Of a stretch of 32,437 nt of DNA, positions 23,477 through 31,397 are shown piece after piece. Each line of letters opens with the position of its first letter. The stretch's first letter is position 1. The notes below the pieces were generated by a model, which saw only the letters and a program-made list of their open reading frames with translations, was not told where the DNA came from and did no database searches. The DNA is taken from assembly GCA_049514575.1 (NCBI GenBank), contig JBEKUX010000035.1, positions 1 to 32,437 of the forward strand, in the 5' to 3' direction. A program made the position numbers and the translations under genes. The DNA is from BOG-1184 sp049514575 (lineage in GTDB: Bacteria > Fibrobacterota > Chitinivibrionia > Chitinivibrionales > Chitinispirillaceae).

Positions 23477-24769
23477 TTACAGGAAAAATGAGACAATTGC
23501 CAGGGCATCAATGATAAGCAGTGCTGGAGAGATCTCGGAGAACCTGCCGAGTGCGGTTTTAATCGCGGTCCACGAGAGGAACCCCCAGACAATGCCCTGC
23601 GTGATCGAAAAGGTGAGCGGAATAAGTATGAGCGCGATGAATGCCGGTATCGAATCTTCGAATTTGTCCCATTGCAGCTTCATGACCGGCTTCATCATGA
23701 AAACGCCGACCAGCACAAGCACCGGGGACGTGGCGATGGCGGGGACAATTGACAAAAGAGGAGAAAAAAACATGAACGGCAGAAAGAGCAGTCCGGCGGT
23801 CACGGCGGTAAGGCCGCCTCTCCCGCCCTCCTCGATGCCGGTCGCGGATTCGATGTAACTCGTGGCTGAACTGGTGCCGAAAATGCCAGAAAGAATGGAA
23901 GAAGAGGAGTCCACGATGAGCGATTCCCTGATGTTGCGGGGTTCGCCGGAAGCGTCCTTGAGGTTTCCGGCTTCTGCGACGCCGACAAACGTGGAGATGC
24001 CGTCGAACATAACCGTGAAGAGAAGCGAAAAAATGACCGGCCACAGCGCCAGTTTGAGCGAGCCAGTGAGATCAAGCTTCAGGAAAACACTGAAATCCGG
24101 CGCTGAAAAAAGTCCCTTGAACGTCACCAGCGTTTTTGTGCCGAAATTGATCGCCGAAGCGTCTCCCCACAGCCTTCCGATAGGAATCGCCATGAGCGTG
24201 GTAAGAATGATACCCGCGATCATTGCGCCTTTTACCCGCTTTGCGATGAGAAACGACGTGAAAGCGAGGCCTGCCACAAAGGTCACGGTAATCGGATTAA
24301 GCGCCCCGCGCGCGAGCAGGGTGGCAGGATTTGCCACGATAAAACCCGCATTTTTAAAGCCGATGAAGCTGATGAAAAGGCCGATGCCGCCGGCGATCCC
24401 AAGACGCAAAGGCTGCGGAATCGCCTTGAGGATAAGCGTGCGGACATTGAATATTGACAAAACAAGGAATATAATGCCGGACCAGAATACGGCGCCGAGC
24501 GCAGTCTGCCAGGCAACGTGCATGCCGGTTACCACCGAATAAGCGAAAAAAGCGTTGATCCCCATGCCCGGCGCAAGCAGAATCGGGTTCCGCGCATAGA
24601 TGCCCATTGCAATGGAGCTCAGCGCACTGACAATCACCGTGGCAGTGAGCACGCCGGAAAACGGCATGCCGGCGGCAGATAGAATAGCCGGGTTGACGAT
24701 AATGATGTACATGGCGGCAAGAAAGGTCGTGATGCCGGCAATGATTTCTGTCTTCGGGTCGGTTTTCAT
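23477..24769 (-). CDS. Guanine/hypoxanthine permease, NCS2 family (AzgA-type)
   Basis: The 430-aa inner-membrane protein has 12-14 hydrophobic segments and imports purine bases with protons. The N-terminal signature EIIAGITTFLAAMYIIIVNPAIL and the APGMGINAFFAYSV motif are typical of the AzgA/PbuG branch, as are TVMFDGISTFVGVAEAGN and the later SSATSYIESATGIEEGGRTGL-like stretch. Length is normal. The gene starts 13 nt after the stop of the CaCA exchanger gene and has almost no ribosome binding site, suggesting coupled translation. There is no room for a purine riboswitch in that gap. Confidence 0.93.
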   Translation of the reverse strand: MKTDPKTEIIAGITTFLAAMYIIIVNPAILSAAGMPFSGVLTATVIVSALSSIAMGIYARNPILLAPGMGINAFFAYSVVTGMHVAWQTALGAVFWSGIIFLVLSIFNVRTLILKAIPQPLRLGIAGGIGLFISFIGFKNAGFIVANPATLLARGALNPITVTFVAGLAFTSFLIAKRVKGAMIAGIILTTLMAIPIGRLWGDASAINFGTKTLVTFKGLFSAPDFSVFLKLDLTGSLKLALWPVIFSLLFTVMFDGISTFVGVAEAGNLKDASGEPRNIRESLIVDSSSSILSGIFGTSSATSYIESATGIEEGGRGGLTAVTAGLLFLPFMFFSPLLSIVPAIATSPVLVLVGVFMMKPVMKLQWDKFEDSIPAFIALILIPLTFSITQGIVWGFLSWTAIKTALGRFSEISPALLIIDALAIVSFFL

Positions 24770-24782
24770 AATTTAATAACAA

Positions 24783-25778
24783 TTATAAAAAGACTGAAAG
24801 TAAAAATACTGTATAAAGAACGCCGCCGAAAAGCAGCAAAAAGGGATTTAATTTTTTTGTTATTCTCACCCAGAGAAGGGTTATAATGGCCATGCCGAGT
24901 GCGCAGGTCGCAGATACCATCGTTGGACCGCGGAGGTCCCATTCCGTAAAAAGTATACCGAACGCCACCGGGAAGCAGCTCTGGAACACCATAGCACCGG
25001 TAATATTTCCGAGTGCCAGCGTGTCTTTATTCCTGCCGACCCAGAGGACCGAATTCACCTTTTCCGGAAGTTCGGTGGCGATAGGTGTGATGATGAGGGA
25101 GAGCAGGAGTGGCGAAACGCTAAGTGCTTTGGAGAGGAGCGCCACATAATTGACGAAGAAATGTGCACCGCAGAGGATGAGCAGAAGGCCGAGAACAAGC
25201 TGGGCGGTGATCCAGGGCACTGTTGTCCGGAGCCCGAAAAAACGGGTGGCATAAAGCATTTCGAGATTTTTAATCTCTGCGGCTTTACCGCTGATGGTCA
25301 TTTTGAGATAAAGGGCATACGAAACAGGCAGGCTGAAGGCAACAAGCCATTTGAGAATATGCGTTTCATGGAAAAACGTCGTTGAGACAGCTATACCGTA
25401 ATAGATGACGAAAAAAAGAAGGTCGCGTGAAAGGATGGAGCGGTCGATGTGCATTTCGAGCGACCGCCGCTTGAGCAGCTTGTTGACGATCACCGCCAAA
25501 CCGGTCACGAAAAAGCCCAATGTGCCGAGCATGAACGGTGCCCCGGCAATAGCTCCGATACCGATCGCGTGCCCGGAATTACCGTTGGTGAAAAGAATGG
25601 CCAGGACCGGGATAATGGTTTCCGGCATTGCGGTGCCGATAGCCGCAAGGATGCTCCCGACAATGCCCTGGTGCAGATTGAACGTTTTTCCGAACCACTC
25701 TATGGCGTTTACAAATATCGCACAGCTCACTAAAATGAGCCCCAGGCTGGCAAGGAGCATGATGATATCTGTAGGCAT
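24783..25778 (-). CDS. Sodium/calcium exchanger family (CaCA) membrane protein
   Basis: From the ATG at 25778 the protein has 331 residues and about ten hydrophobic segments. The two alpha-repeats that form the ion path are clear: AIGTAMPETIIPVLAI in the N-terminal half and PIATELPEKVNSVLWV in the C-terminal half, each with the conserved acidic residue. This is the YrbG/CaxA-like layout; the cation is probably Ca2+ or another divalent ion exchanged for Na+ or H+. A TTG at 25814 would lengthen the protein into the terminator hairpin and is unlikely. It lies just downstream of a tRNA remnant and its terminator, and upstream of the purine permease, with which it appears to be co-transcribed. Confidence 0.87.
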   Translation of the reverse strand: MPTDIIMLLASLGLILVSCAIFVNAIEWFGKTFNLHQGIVGSILAAIGTAMPETIIPVLAILFTNGNSGHAIGIGAIAGAPFMLGTLGFFVTGLAVIVNKLLKRRSLEMHIDRSILSRDLLFFVIYYGIAVSTTFFHETHILKWLVAFSLPVSYALYLKMTISGKAAEIKNLEMLYATRFFGLRTTVPWITAQLVLGLLLILCGAHFFVNYVALLSKALSVSPLLLSLIITPIATELPEKVNSVLWVGRNKDTLALGNITGAMVFQSCFPVAFGILFTEWDLRGPTMVSATCALGMAIITLLWVRITKKLNPFLLLFGGVLYTVFLLSVFL

Positions 25779-25786
25779 AGAGATTG

Positions 25787-25831
25787 AAAAAACACCCTGA
25801 AAACAACTTGTCAATATGATTTTCCGGGTGT
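25787..25831 (-). terminator. Rho-independent terminator following the tRNA-Arg remnant
   Basis: Arms at 25792-25803 and 25820-25831 pair over 12 positions with one mismatch, around a 16-nt loop. On the minus strand the hairpin is followed by a run of T residues (25787-25791 plus adjacent stem). It sits 7 nt beyond the tRNA CCA end, exactly where a tRNA terminator belongs, and now lies in the leader of the exchanger gene. Confidence 0.65.
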
Positions 25832-25837
25832 AAAAAA

Positions 25838-25887
25838 TGGTACGCCCTGCAGGAGACGAACCTGCAACCTACGGATTAGAAATCCGT
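25838..25887 (-). pseudogene. 3' half of tRNA-Arg(UCU), probable attachment-site remnant
   Basis: On the minus strand these 50 nt form a perfect anticodon arm (stem ACGGA/TCCGT, loop TTTCTAA with anticodon TCT). A variable region follows, then a perfect T-arm (GCAGG/CCTGC with TTCGTCT loop), the 3' acceptor strand AGGGCGT, discriminator A and an encoded CCA. The required 5' half is absent: no D-arm and no ACGCCCT strand lies upstream in 25888-26000. Sequence identity to the tRNA breaks at the start of the anticodon stem, a usual crossover zone for tyrosine integrases. It is therefore best read as an att site or integration scar rather than a functional tRNA. Confidence 0.75.
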
Positions 25888-26034
25888 TCACACCCCCTCA
25901 AACCGCCCAAAATATGCGAATTTTGCAATTCCTAACCCATTAATGAGGGTATTGCCGAGTATGGCCGGGCAATTTTGGGCACTTCGGCGCTTTACAATAG
26001 CTATTTAACGACAACAAGGAATATAGTAAAGGGG

Positions 26035-26286
26035 ATGTCGTTTTTCAAAGATTGGTTTAAATTATCTCTTCTTTATCCTGCAGTTCAGGACACATGGAGA
26101 TCTAAAACTCAAGGAGAAATAGTTTCCAAAATAGTTACCACGAAACTTTCAAAAATATGTTTTGAACGAATGACGTCATTATTTCAGGATGGCGGTATGA
26201 CCGATGAAGTTTTTACATTGCATGGTATTACAAGGCGGATGGAATTATTTCATAGCACGGGCTTCCCCTCACATAACTGTTTTTAA
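26035..26286 (+). CDS. Doubtful small plus-strand gene (83 aa), unrecognised
   Basis: The ATG at 26035 follows AAAGGGG directly, which is too close for a good ribosome binding site. An in-frame TTG at 25975 would give 103 aa. The product has no signal peptide or known motif, and its last 20 residues are encoded by the 30-bp dispersed repeat. It is AT-rich relative to the neighbouring genes and could be a decayed fragment of an acquired element. Coding status is uncertain. Confidence 0.25.
   Translation: MSFFKDWFKLSLLYPAVQDTWRSKTQGEIVSKIVTTKLSKICFERMTSLFQDGGMTDEVFTLHGITRRMELFHSTGFPSHNCF
26224..26253 (+). repeat. 30-bp dispersed repeat, copy A
   Basis: This 30-nt segment matches 28 of 30 positions of the reverse complement of 31052-31081; the two differences are at 26226 and 26249. 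It ends in the near-palindrome ATGGAAT-T-ATTTCAT. It lies just beyond the 3' end of the repeat lipoprotein gene. Confidence 0.6.
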
Positions 26287-26315
26287 CAATATCCTAGGGT
26301 CATAAGCGGTATTTA

Positions 26316-28541
26316 TCACTGCGCTGTAACCGAAACCAAGTAAGGTCCTGTTTCAATCCCGGCATACCCCTTGACCATAAAGTAATATGTACCGCTTGTC
26401 GTACAGGTCCACGTTATCATTGCTTGTAAGTTACCTCCATCGTCATCGTCATAAGTAATTTCCGTCACTCCATCGGTATCATACAGATACATATACGTAT
26501 CGGTGTAACCAAAGGTCCGAATTATGTACGTCGTCCCGCTCACCGCGTTAAATTTCAGCCAGTCATTATCACCATAGGTGAGATAATGGCCTTGGGTGAT
26601 GCCATCGGTGGTAATAGCAGTGGCTAAAGCAGGCGAACCATCAGGCTCGTAAGCGTTGGTATCAATGGGAGCGGCGCCGTTGATGGTAAAGTAATCGCTG
26701 GAGTCAACAATTGATTCGTCCTCATTGTAAATAAAAATTCTATAGTGTGTCCCGGATTCATAGGTATTATTAAGATACCACGAGTAGCTTCCGCTGTTGG
26801 TTACATAGTAATAGTCAACAAAAGTCGAATCATTATATAATTCCAGATATACGTCAGCACCCGGTGACCCGGTATAGTTCCATTGGATATTCAAATAGGC
26901 GCTTGTGTCCCATGAAGAACCGGAGGTCGGACTTGTTATCGTAAACGATCCGGAATATTGGGACGTAATGGAAAAATAAGCACTCGTGTCGCTGATTGTC
27001 GCGTCATAATAACTTGAAATCACGATGCGGTATTGCGTGCCGTTTAATAACACGCCGGTTGGAATATAAGCGTCGTAGCTTCCGCTATTGCTTGCGTCAT
27101 ATACGAGTGAGTAAGCATATGTCGTTCCATTATACAGGTCAATATTTACATAAGCGCCCGGCGATCCGGTGGAGGTCCATTGAATGTAATAGTAGTTACC
27201 CATGGTCCACGAAGATGCAGCGGTCGGGCTCGTTATCGTATACGATCCGGAATATTGGGACGTAATCCTAAAGTAAGCGCTCGTGTCGCTGATTCCAACG
27301 TCACTATAACTGGTAACCACTATGCGGTATTTCGCCCCGCTTGCAAGGCCGTTTGGAATGTATCCGTAGTAGCTTCCGCTGTTGGTTGCCCCGGTCGTGA
27401 TGACGGAAACTAACGCCGTACTGTCATACAGGTATATGTTTACATAAGTGCCCGGCGATCCGGTGGAAGTCCATAGAATATAATGGTAGTTGCCCATGCT
27501 CCACGAAGAATCGACGGTCGGGCTTGTTATCGTATACGTGCCCGTATAGCCGGACGCAATGGTAAAGGAGTCGCTGTAGACATAGCTGCTGGTATCGGTG
27601 CTGCTTGAAATCCTGATACGGTAATTACTCCCGCTCCCAATACCGGCTGGAATGTACCAACTATAGGCCCCGTTATTGGTTACGCCGGAAACAATGGTGG
27701 AAACATTCGAAGTAGCTTTATACAAGGCTATAGTTACGGTTGCCGGTGACCCGGTACCGTTCCACAGAATAGTATGATTGGCGCCTCTCATCCAGGAAGA
27801 ATCTACCGTGGGACTCGTTATCATAAACGGGCTTCCGGCCGTGATGGTAAAGTAAGCGCCCGTGTCGCTGATTGCCCGATCATAAGAACTGAACATTACG
27901 ATACGGTAGTGTGTTCCGCTTGCAATGCTGAATGGAATTAACCAGCTGTAGCTTCCGCTATCGATTGCACTGGTAGCGATGGTAGCAACACGCACCGTAT
28001 CGTGGTAGAGGTATATATTTGCGGCGCCCGGCGATCCGGTGGAGTCCCATCGGATATAATGATGGGCAATGGTGGTCCAGGAAGAATCGATTGTAGGACT
28101 TGTCAGTGTATATGTGCCGGAATAACCGGAGTAAATTTTGAAAGGGCTCCCCATGACATACTTGCCGGTATCCGAAGACGAGATTATTCGCAGGCGGTAA
28201 TCGGTTCCTGAGCCCGCATAGGTGGACAGGATACGGACAATAACACTGTCGGAGCCGGTTATGCCGACGTTGGAAACAAGCGTCTGCATGAATTTGTCGC
28301 CCTTATATAGGCTGATGGTAACGTAGGTACCTATCAATGACGATGAAGACGTCCAGGCAACGGTCAAATTGGCATTGAGCGCTGCAGAATCCCCGGCAGC
28401 AGGTTTGGTTATCGTAAAGAAGCTCTGCGCGCAATTATTGCAGGGCGTTGTCGGAGTATTCGGAGTATTTGTACATCCAGTCATGAGGAGCGAAACATAC
28501 ACCGCAACGGCAACGATACTTCGAACCATTGACGCTTTCAT
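26316..28541 (-). CDS. Surface lipoprotein: six Kre9/KNH-like repeats plus a pre-peptidase C-terminal domain
   Basis: The 741-aa protein has a signal peptide and lipobox LLMTGC (Cys23), then a Pro/Thr/Cys spacer. Six repeats of 95-99 residues begin near residues 41, 143, 238, 335, 432 and 531. Each has an ITSPT..SSW strand, an I.W.STGSPG strand, a LY strand, a GSYSWYIP segment and YRI.I.S..D, matching the Ser/Thr-rich Kre9/KNH-type domain (PF10342). Residues about 627-741, with YEPDGSPALAT, GDNDWLKFNAVSGTTY and SGTYYFMVKGY, match the PPC domain (PF04151). Repeats 4-6 are the most alike, pointing to recent internal duplication. It precedes a gap and then follows the PL11 lyase gene, suggesting a cell-surface role in glycan binding (inference). 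Confidence 0.82.
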   Translation of the reverse strand: MKASMVRSIVAVAVYVSLLMTGCTNTPNTPTTPCNNCAQSFFTITKPAAGDSAALNANLTVAWTSSSSLIGTYVTISLYKGDKFMQTLVSNVGITGSDSVIVRILSTYAGSGTDYRLRIISSSDTGKYVMGSPFKIYSGYSGTYTLTSPTIDSSWTTIAHHYIRWDSTGSPGAANIYLYHDTVRVATIATSAIDSGSYSWLIPFSIASGTHYRIVMFSSYDRAISDTGAYFTITAGSPFMITSPTVDSSWMRGANHTILWNGTGSPATVTIALYKATSNVSTIVSGVTNNGAYSWYIPAGIGSGSNYRIRISSSTDTSSYVYSDSFTIASGYTGTYTITSPTVDSSWSMGNYHYILWTSTGSPGTYVNIYLYDSTALVSVITTGATNSGSYYGYIPNGLASGAKYRIVVTSYSDVGISDTSAYFRITSQYSGSYTITSPTAASSWTMGNYYYIQWTSTGSPGAYVNIDLYNGTTYAYSLVYDASNSGSYDAYIPTGVLLNGTQYRIVISSYYDATISDTSAYFSITSQYSGSFTITSPTSGSSWDTSAYLNIQWNYTGSPGADVYLELYNDSTFVDYYYVTNSGSYSWYLNNTYESGTHYRIFIYNEDESIVDSSDYFTINGAAPIDTNAYEPDGSPALATAITTDGITQGHYLTYGDNDWLKFNAVSGTTYIIRTFGYTDTYMYLYDTDGVTEITYDDDDGGNLQAMITWTCTTSGTYYFMVKGYAGIETGPYLVSVTAQ
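26676..28421. repeat. Tandem repeat DNA (about 290-300 bp units) in the surface lipoprotein gene
   Basis: The six protein modules are visible in the DNA as about 290-bp units. The most alike stretch, around 26936-26970 and 27236-27270, differs at a single base over about 35 nt. Such identity makes the locus prone to unit gain or loss. Confidence 0.7.
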
Positions 28542-28611
28542 TCCCTACCCCCCTTGAAAATAGTGATACGTTGAGGTTTTCTTTATTGAGGAATCCCGCA
28601 GGCGTATTCTA

Positions 28612-28631
28612 TGGATATTTTTACATATCCA
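28612..28631. repeat. Hairpin in the leader of the surface lipoprotein gene
   Basis: TGGATAT (28612-28618) and ATATCCA (28625-28631) form a perfect 7-bp stem with a 6-nt loop. It falls inside the long predicted leader of the gene starting at 28541, about 70 nt before the start codon. Confidence 0.35.
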
Positions 28632-28679
28632 ATAGTTAATCGTTTTTCTGTCGCTCCTTAGCCCCTTGCTGCCGTTGGT

Positions 28680-28709
28680 AATATATCATTCAATGCGTGT
28701 ATTTGTCAA
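28680..28709 (-). promoter_or_regulatory. Sigma-70-type promoter of the surface lipoprotein gene
   Basis: On the minus strand a perfect TTGACA (28704-28709) and a TATATT (28680-28685) are 18 nt apart. The predicted start leaves a leader of about 130 nt with the hairpin described at 28612-28631. The element lies between the PL11 stop and the lipoprotein start, so the latter can be transcribed independently. Confidence 0.5.
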
Positions 28710-28779
28710 ATTCCAGATCAGATTTAAAGCGGTAAAAAGATACCCTTTTCAATTACAATTATGGAGTGGCGGTATACGG

Positions 28780-30963
28780 CTATGATTTTTCCTTAGCGCG
28801 GGCCCGTACCACGAAAATACCCGTTGAAATGCCGAAATCTTTCTTCAGGTTGACGACCTCTTTTCCGGTCGTCACTTTTCGGACGAGCTTCCCCGAACAA
28901 TCGTAAATCGCCACGGTCCTTGCGGCTCCGGCAATGGCGTGCGGAAGCAGAAATGACTGGTCACCCATTACTTTCAGACAAATGTCGGCCCGCAGGAATG
29001 ATGCCGGCATCGGTAGCGTGGAGCCCACCACCGTCGTGGGAAGATCGGTCCTGATATTCGGCTTCGTCTCCGGCAACGTCATGCCGTAGCCGATATAAAT
29101 GCCCGGTTCCGGGGGCTGGTTATATGCAGTATTCTCCGAGCAAACACTCATCCGGTAGATCGGATCGTGCATCAAGGTATAGAGACGGTTAGTAGTCGGC
29201 GTGGTGGTTGTATAAATACGCAGCGTATCACTATTCGTCGTCCTATAGACCACTTCTTCTCGCCAGTCCCCAAAAATGTCGGCCGTGAGGCAGGGTGTTG
29301 ATTTGGTCCCGTTGTTCGAGGCGCAACCGGCGGTTGTAAGCAGCGTAGCGCCGCTGTAAGCGGTGATCGATGTTCCGTCTTCCGTGGCGCGGTTCAGGCT
29401 GCCGTCCCACCACATGGTAAAATTATCGGACCCTGGACTGTTCCCCACTTTCGTATGGGCAGTGTTCCACAGCCCGCCGACGCCCGACCACATCTGCCAG
29501 CCTCGGGTGTCGGCGATCAGCGGTCCGCAACAACCGCGTCCATTGTCGGCGGTACCGGCATCCGACCAGATAATAGTGCCGGTTTTAGCGTCACGGAAAC
29601 TTGCGGCTATTCCGCCGTTAGTGGTTTCATCTTCATGTACCTGCCAAACTTGCAGTCCTCCCCTATCGGGATCCATAACGGAAAGATGCAAGGCGTCCCC
29701 ATGCTCTAATCCCGTTGAATACAGCCCTTTTCCATCGTGGTCTATGGTACAGGCGCCATAGACGACTTCATCAAATCCATCGCCATCCACATCTCCGACG
29801 CGAAGGCTATGACATCCTTGGGTCCTGAATGCGCTAAGCGGTTTTCCGTCTTTTCCAGTACCGCTGGAGTCCGTATCGAAATACCACCGCTCCGTCAGTT
29901 TGCCACTCCTCCAATCAAAGGCCCACAGCGTAGAACGCGTATAGTATCCTCGGCAGGCGACAATGCTTGGATGCACACCGTCGAGGTAGGCGACTCCGGC
30001 CAGGTAACGGTCTTCCCTGTTGCCGTAATTATCTCCCCATTCCGCATTCAGCTGCGCGGGAGTGGGGGTGAGCGTTCCATAGCGTGGGGGTTTATAATTT
30101 GTCGTTACGAGTTCAGCGCCCGTCTTTCCGTTAAAAATGGTATACCATTCAGGCCCCTGCATTATAGTCCCATAGCTGTTGCCGGCAGTGTACGTACGGT
30201 AGTCCGCGGTATTATTCGCGCCTGCCGACGGTCCCGTTTTCAGAAAATTGCCCGTGCCGTCCTTTGTGCCCGGGGCCGTTTTACAGGCGACCTCGGCGCA
30301 TCCGTCGCCATCAAGATCGTACACCACAAACTGCGTATAATGGGCGCCCGCCCTGATGTTTATCCCCAGGTCAATTCTCCATAGTCGGGCGCCGTTAAGT
30401 TTGTACGCATCAAGAAAAACATCGCCGGTGAAGCCGCTCTGTGAATTGTCTTTGGAATTGGAGGGGTCCCATTTGAGGATGATCTCATATTCTCCGTCGC
30501 CATCCACGTCGCCGACGCTTGCGTCATTTGCGCTGTACGTATAGGCCACGCCGTCCGGAGTAGTGCCTCCTGCGGGAGGTTGCAGCGGGATTGAAAGATA
30601 ATTCTGCGCCAAAAAACGCGCCGATTCCGAAGCAGCACCTTCCACGCCGTTGGTCACGGGTCGTACGGTATAGGTGCCGGTTCCAGCGCTGTTGTCCTGG
30701 TAGCACGTGGCATTCGTGGTGACCGTCGCATTGAGTTTCGTTGCGCCTTTGTAAACATTGAACCCGAACGTATTGTCCTGAGGGTCGGTCCCGAAGAGCC
30801 GCCAGCTCAGATAATAACCGTTCCCGGAAGGGACGGCAATCAGACCGCGGTTGAGTTTTTCCATATACCGCTGGGCGTGAACCTGACCTACCGTTATGAG
30901 GGCCATCATGGTCCATACTGCCGCTGCTATTGCGGAAACCCGTTTAGCGTCGGATATTTTCAT
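28780..30963 (-). CDS. Secreted rhamnogalacturonan lyase, polysaccharide lyase family 11
   Basis: The 727-aa protein has a signal peptide (cut after VHA, about residue 30). The body matches PL11 enzymes such as YesW: MEKLNRGLIAVPSGNGYYLSWRLFG at the N-terminus of the mature protein, then repeated calcium-binding blades of an eight-bladed beta-propeller with GDVDGDGEYEIILKWDPSNSKDNS, YDLDGDGCAEVACKTAPG and GDVDGDGFDEVVYG. These lyases cleave the rhamnose-galacturonate backbone of pectic rhamnogalacturonan I by beta-elimination. Residues about 650-727, ending VAIYDCSGKLVRKV...GIFVVRARAK, resemble a type IX-type sorting tail. A sigma-70-like promoter lies about 36 nt upstream of the ATG. Confidence 0.92.
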   Translation of the reverse strand: MKISDAKRVSAIAAAVWTMMALITVGQVHAQRYMEKLNRGLIAVPSGNGYYLSWRLFGTDPQDNTFGFNVYKGATKLNATVTTNATCYQDNSAGTGTYTVRPVTNGVEGAASESARFLAQNYLSIPLQPPAGGTTPDGVAYTYSANDASVGDVDGDGEYEIILKWDPSNSKDNSQSGFTGDVFLDAYKLNGARLWRIDLGINIRAGAHYTQFVVYDLDGDGCAEVACKTAPGTKDGTGNFLKTGPSAGANNTADYRTYTAGNSYGTIMQGPEWYTIFNGKTGAELVTTNYKPPRYGTLTPTPAQLNAEWGDNYGNREDRYLAGVAYLDGVHPSIVACRGYYTRSTLWAFDWRSGKLTERWYFDTDSSGTGKDGKPLSAFRTQGCHSLRVGDVDGDGFDEVVYGACTIDHDGKGLYSTGLEHGDALHLSVMDPDRGGLQVWQVHEDETTNGGIAASFRDAKTGTIIWSDAGTADNGRGCCGPLIADTRGWQMWSGVGGLWNTAHTKVGNSPGSDNFTMWWDGSLNRATEDGTSITAYSGATLLTTAGCASNNGTKSTPCLTADIFGDWREEVVYRTTNSDTLRIYTTTTPTTNRLYTLMHDPIYRMSVCSENTAYNQPPEPGIYIGYGMTLPETKPNIRTDLPTTVVGSTLPMPASFLRADICLKVMGDQSFLLPHAIAGAARTVAIYDCSGKLVRKVTTGKEVVNLKKDFGISTGIFVVRARAKEKS

Positions 30964-31006
30964 GAAGGAACCCTTTCGTCAAGTAGGTCTACCGGATTCA
31001 AGGGAA

Positions 31007-31036
31007 AAAATAGGTGCTGTTGCTCATGGTTGTCAA
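31007..31036 (-). promoter_or_regulatory. Sigma-70-type promoter of the PL11 gene
   Basis: On the minus strand TTGACA (31031-31036, perfect) and TATTTT (31007-31012) are spaced by 18 nt. The predicted start is about 36 nt before the ATG at 30963. A near-palindrome at 31052-31066 would lie near position -60, a common place for an activator. Confidence 0.5.
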
Positions 31037-31051
31037 ATCTGAAAACCCCGC

Positions 31052-31081
31052 ATGGAATAATTCCATCCGCCTTGTAATGCC
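31052..31081 (-). repeat. 30-bp dispersed repeat, copy B (with palindromic core)
   Basis: The reverse complement of this segment matches 26224-26253 at 28 of 30 positions, so the two copies are inverted relative to each other across 4.8 kb. Positions 31052-31066 form ATGGAAT-A-ATTCCAT, two perfect 7-bp arms around one base. Confidence 0.6.
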
Positions 31082-31397
31082 TTGTTAAATAAAGAATTCC
31101 AGCCTGCCGGATGGTAGACTTGATTAGTAGAGCCTTCTTTTTCAGATTGTTTTTTAACCATTTCTTATCAAGGAAACAGCTCGCCCTTAAGATTGCCGTG
31201 CTTGAGAAGGATGTTTTTAAGCCTGACGAATGAATGCTTGACGACAGGAGGGTATTTTCAGTATTGAAAATGGTGTTTTAAGAGGAGGATTTGCTCCTGT
31301 TTACGTCCGCCGCCAACAGCATCGCATCTCTCACCGCCTGGTCCATACTGCTATACCTTTGGTAGAGCTATAGTGAATTTTTCTATAGCATGATCTC

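Larger units (their letters stand above)
25888..26315. other. AT-rich region next to the tRNA remnant
   Basis: About 430 nt between the tRNA remnant and the repeat lipoprotein gene. It contains a 9-bp inverted repeat (GCCCAAAAT at 25905-25913, ATTTTGGGC at 25972-25980) and several short GCAATT words. It also holds one doubtful plus-strand frame (26035-26286) and one copy of the 30-bp dispersed repeat. No integrase is visible. Confidence 0.5.
30964..31397. other. Intergenic region upstream of the PL11 gene
   Basis: About 430 nt without a supported gene. From left to right it holds the PL11 promoter, copy B of the 30-bp repeat with a near-palindrome, a 7-bp hairpin ATTTTCA/TGAAAAT (31254-31271) and a hairpin GCTATAG/CTATAGC (31367-31389). 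The last lies just after the TPR gene stop on the minus strand and may act as a weak terminator. Confidence 0.5.

Noticed and set aside
23862..24542. A 226-aa plus-strand frame opposite the purine permease
   Set aside because: The composition is that of an antisense shadow of a hydrophobic protein, and the minus-strand permease is unambiguous.
24770..24782. Purine riboswitch before the purine permease
   Set aside because: Only 13 nt separate it from the upstream gene, which is too little for an aptamer.
25838..25960. A complete tRNA-Arg gene
   Set aside because: No D-arm and no 5' acceptor strand complementary to AGGGCGT is present upstream of the anticodon stem.
29737..30384. A 215-aa plus-strand frame opposite the PL11 gene
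   Set aside because: It lies fully inside the PL11 coding region with no recognisable domain.
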